NCBI GenBank assembly: GCA_023248915.1 | Contig: JAHFDQ010000329.1 | Coordinates: forward strand, 1 to 7,142 | Length of the DNA stretch: 7,142 nucleotides | Source of the DNA: Archangiaceae bacterium | Lineage (GTDB): Bacteria > Myxococcota > Myxococcia > Myxococcales > Myxococcaceae | Direction: 5' to 3' | Shown here: positions 6,201 through 7,142 of the stretch, in pieces | Layout of the letters: every line of letters starts with the position of its first letter | Position numbering within the stretch: the stretch's first letter is position 1 | Translations under genes and position numbers: made by a program | Notes under the pieces: model-generated | Told to the model about the DNA's origin: nothing | What the model saw: only the letters and a program-made list of their open reading frames with translations | Database searches by the model: none

Positions 6201-7142
6201 CGAAGCCGGTAGCGTGAACGAGAACGAGCCCGCGGCGTCGGGAATCGCCGTGCCGATCGGCGACCCGTCGAGGGTGAAGGACACCGTGCTGCCGGCCTCG
6301 GCGCTTCCGCTGACGGGCGGCGACACCAGGTTGGTGAAGCTGCCGTCTGCTGGAGCATCGACGACCGGCGCGGCCGGGGCCGTCGCGTCCACCGTGAAGG
6401 AATTAGTCGTCGACTGGGGCGACGCGTTGCCTGCGGCGTCGGTCGCCGTGGCCCATACCTGGTGCGAGCCGTCGCCGAGCGACACCGGGGGCGTGAAGCT
6501 GAACTGGCCCGACCCGTTCGCCGTCACCGTGCCGGCCAGGCTCGCGTCGAGGTACACCGACACCTTGCTGTCGGCTTCCGCAGTGCCGGTCACCGCCGGT
6601 GTCGAGTTAGTGGTGACGCTGGCGTCTGCGGGCGCGGCCACCGTCGGCGCCGCCGGAGGAATGGAGTCGACGGTGAAAGCGAGGGGACCGGTGGCCGGAG
6701 AGGTGTTTCCGGCGGCGTCCTTGGCAGAGACCGACACGAAGTGCGGCCCGTCGGGCAGCGACGTCGCCGAGGCGAAGGAGAAGTTGCCCGCGCCGTCGGC
6801 GATGGCGGTGCCTGCCAGGACGCCGTCGAAGGACACCGTCACGACCAGGTTGGCCTCGGTGGTCCCGGTGACTGGCGGAGTTCCCGGAGTGCTCGCTCCG
6901 GCAGTCGGCGACGATAGCACCGGGCTCGCAGGGGGCGTGGCGTCGACGGAGAAGGTGAAGGTGGCGGACGTGGCCGAGACGTTTCCGGCCGCGTCGGTGG
7001 CGGTGGCGCGCACGGTGTGGCTCGACTCGGACAGCGGCGCCGACGGCGTGAAGGTGAAGGCCCCGGCGCCATTGGCGGTGGCAGTGCCGGCCAACACCCC
7101 GTCGAGGTAGACGGAAACGGTGGAGTTGGCATCGGCCGAACC
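3270..7142 (-). CDS. Giant multi-Ig-repeat surface protein with MYXO-CTERM-like tail (5' end beyond window)
   Basis: The frame is open from the right window edge to a TAG at 3270, giving 1290 residues of a larger protein whose start and expected signal peptide are not visible. Nearly all of it is tandem bacterial Ig-like repeats (Big family, as in large adhesins), each with the pattern P-AP-V-x-PADGS, P-x-V-x-GTAEP, VTVxVDG, HTVSATATDAAGN and closing FTVDT. A shorter divergent repeat of a different type follows (positions 3402-3635), then a sorting tail with a Cys-Gly-Cys motif, hydrophobic helix and Arg residues. It is very low in lysine and rich in Ala, Thr, Pro and Val, typical of extended extracellular stalks. 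The likely role is cell-surface adhesion, matrix or spacer function; no catalytic domain is visible. It lies upstream of the kinase on the same strand, separated by 86 bp, with no sign of shared regulation. Confidence 0.9.
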   Translation of the reverse strand, partial: GSADANSTVSVYLDGVLAGTATANGAGAFTFTPSAPLSESSHTVRATATDAAGNVSATSATFTFSVDATPPASPVLSSPTAGASTPGTPPVTGTTEANLVVTVSFDGVLAGTAIADGAGNFSFASATSLPDGPHFVSVSAKDAAGNTSPATGPLAFTVDSIPPAAPTVAAPADASVTTNSTPAVTGTAEADSKVSVYLDASLAGTVTANGSGQFSFTPPVSLGDGSHQVWATATDAAGNASPQSTTNSFTVDATAPAAPVVDAPADGSFTNLVSPPVSGSAEAGSTVSFTLDGSPIGTAIPDAAGSFSFTLPASLSEGPHALVALATDGAGRDSPPTVVAFTVDTVTPAVPVIVTPAEGAILGSTEALAGTAEPGATVTVFLDGVAVDTVIADGTGAWTFTPPAPLPPGGHTAAVQATDAAGNSSAASATRAFSAVIALPPAPSLTSPADGSTTPNSSPQFAGTAEPDSTVAVTVDGQPGCTALAATDGGFGCAPSTGLTDGVHVATASATNLAGASPESTPVQFTVDTVPPTTPDVIGPADGSLSPTATPNVTGNAEPDSVVTVLIDGAPAGTATAGPTGSWTFAVTVPLADGLHAVSASAADAAGNVSLPSADNIFTVDTATGAPLVSSPADNAWVASAVPAIAGTAPAGAVVTVQVDGVLSCTATADGAGDFTCNPAAPLTDGAHTAFATMPAADAGFRTSNTVSFQVDTAAPFAPVVTGPADGSATPDTQPTVLGTAEPFATVTVTVDGAAAGTAVADAAGAWFLALTSPLALGPHTVAAQATDRAGNASPPSAVSHFVVATAGAAPVLLTPLDAALISQASPSVSGTASPGDSVEARVDGAIVCTATATVSGAWACTPATALSEGAHSATANVAGDSANSSAHAFTVDTVAPAAPTVLQPANGGRAGTTPTVSGTAEPGARVAVTLDGAAFCTATADALGAWTCIGPGTLAQGGHAVSATATDAAGNASPPSAANNFDIDTVAPAAPTLTQPADGSSSTDIFPTFAGAAEPASTVTVSVDALPRCQATTDAAGLFQCQPAAAVALGVHVATAYTTDVAGNPSATSAPVSFTLTLGAPTMTAPVDDTLTNDSTPTFAGTAAPGSAIEVNEGTGALCGVVADSQGAWTCAAGPALADGPHSVNATATSSGVTGPPSAAVHFTVDTVAPTVTITGEPSDGNAHFTLAASEATVSFECSLDGVPFAPCASTVDFAGLAAGQHWLDVRGTDAAGNVGTARRDWSVQPHPGYSFSGGGCGCQGAGGLELSLAALAFVLLGVRRWSARSAWP
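3273..3383 (-). other. MYXO-CTERM-like C-terminal sorting signal
   Basis: The last 37 residues run SGGGCGCQGAGG, then a hydrophobic stretch LSLAALAFVLLGV, then RRWSARSAWP. This is the tripartite plan of MYXO-CTERM tails (Cys motif, membrane helix, basic end), which in myxobacteria are processed by CAAX-like membrane proteases called myxosortases, leaving the protein at the cell surface. The end is unusual: about ten residues follow the first Arg pair and are encoded partly by the palindromic element, while typical tails stop soon after the Arg cluster. Confidence 0.8.
3402..3635 (-). other. Divergent membrane-proximal Ig-like module (FECSLDG type)
   Basis: These 78 residues differ from the upstream repeats: AASEATVSFECSLDG, PFAPCAS, AGLAAGQHWLDVRGTDAAGN. 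This is the widespread extracellular module in which two cysteines flank a short SLDG loop and are expected to form a disulfide. It replaces the PADGS-type repeat as the last folded unit before the sorting tail. Confidence 0.75.
3636..7142 (-). repeat. Tandem array of Ig-like repeats: one partial and twelve full units of about 90 residues
   Basis: Reading along the protein, units are: 6936-7142 (partial), 6660-6935, 6381-6659, 6105-6380, 5832-6104, 5553-5831, 5271-5552, 5001-5270, 4722-5000, 4458-4721, 4182-4457, 3906-4181 and 3636-3905. Lengths are 88-94 residues. Units share a conserved core but differ clearly from one another, so the array is old rather than freshly expanded. The linker-end DNA (plus strand GTGTCGACGGTGAA and variants) is the best-conserved nucleotide stretch. 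The units at 5553, 5001, 4458, 4182, 3906 and 3636 each carry a C-X11-C pair; the others have none. Confidence 0.92.

Noticed and set aside
3402..7142. CRISPR or other DNA-level repeat array
   Set aside because: The periodicity is about 270-280 bp, entirely in one reading frame, and explained by Ig-like protein repeats.

Overview
The window is high-GC (roughly 70%) and every gene is on the minus strand, so the biological order runs right to left. It very probably comes from a fruiting myxobacterium (Myxococcota, Cystobacterineae-like). Two independent signs point there. The three regulatory genes match the order and protein features of the Myxococcus mrpA-mrpB-mrpC developmental locus, and the large surface protein ends in a MYXO-CTERM-type tail (Cys-containing motif, hydrophobic helix, Arg-containing end). 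The species cannot be fixed by reading alone.

Layout along the minus strand. (1) 7142-3270: the last 1290 residues of a giant secreted protein, made of a partial plus twelve full Ig-like repeats of 88-94 residues, a shorter divergent repeat, and a sorting tail; its start lies beyond the window. (2) 3287-3221: a compact palindromic repeat-like element that supplies the last codons and stop of that gene. (3) 3183-2212: a soluble PAS-type histidine kinase (mrpA-like). (4) 2203-770: an NtrC-type sigma54 activator/response regulator (mrpB-like), 8 nt after the kinase stop. (5) 769-541: a 229-bp regulatory region. (6) 540-1: a Crp/Fnr-family regulator (mrpC-like), cut by the left window edge before its DNA-binding domain.

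How the parts fit. The regulatory region holds a -24/-12 (sigma54) promoter whose predicted start leaves a 25-nt leader with a strong AAGGAG ribosome site before the mrpC-like ATG. About 140-160 bp upstream of that start are two copies of an inverted repeat (AACG-AAA-CGTT), placed where a sigma54 activator would bind. Still further upstream is one dyad resembling a Crp-type/MrpC site. The sequence therefore supports a circuit in which the kinase signals to the activator, the activator drives the crp-like gene through sigma54, and the Crp-like product may feed back on its own promoter. The Ig-like protein is a neighbour on the same strand; nothing in the sequence ties it functionally to the circuit.

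The least expected signals are three. A C-X11-C cysteine pair appears together, or not at all, in six of the Ig repeats. The kinase has a G1 ATP-binding box that has lost both glycines. The palindromic element is fused to the 3' end of the Ig-protein gene.
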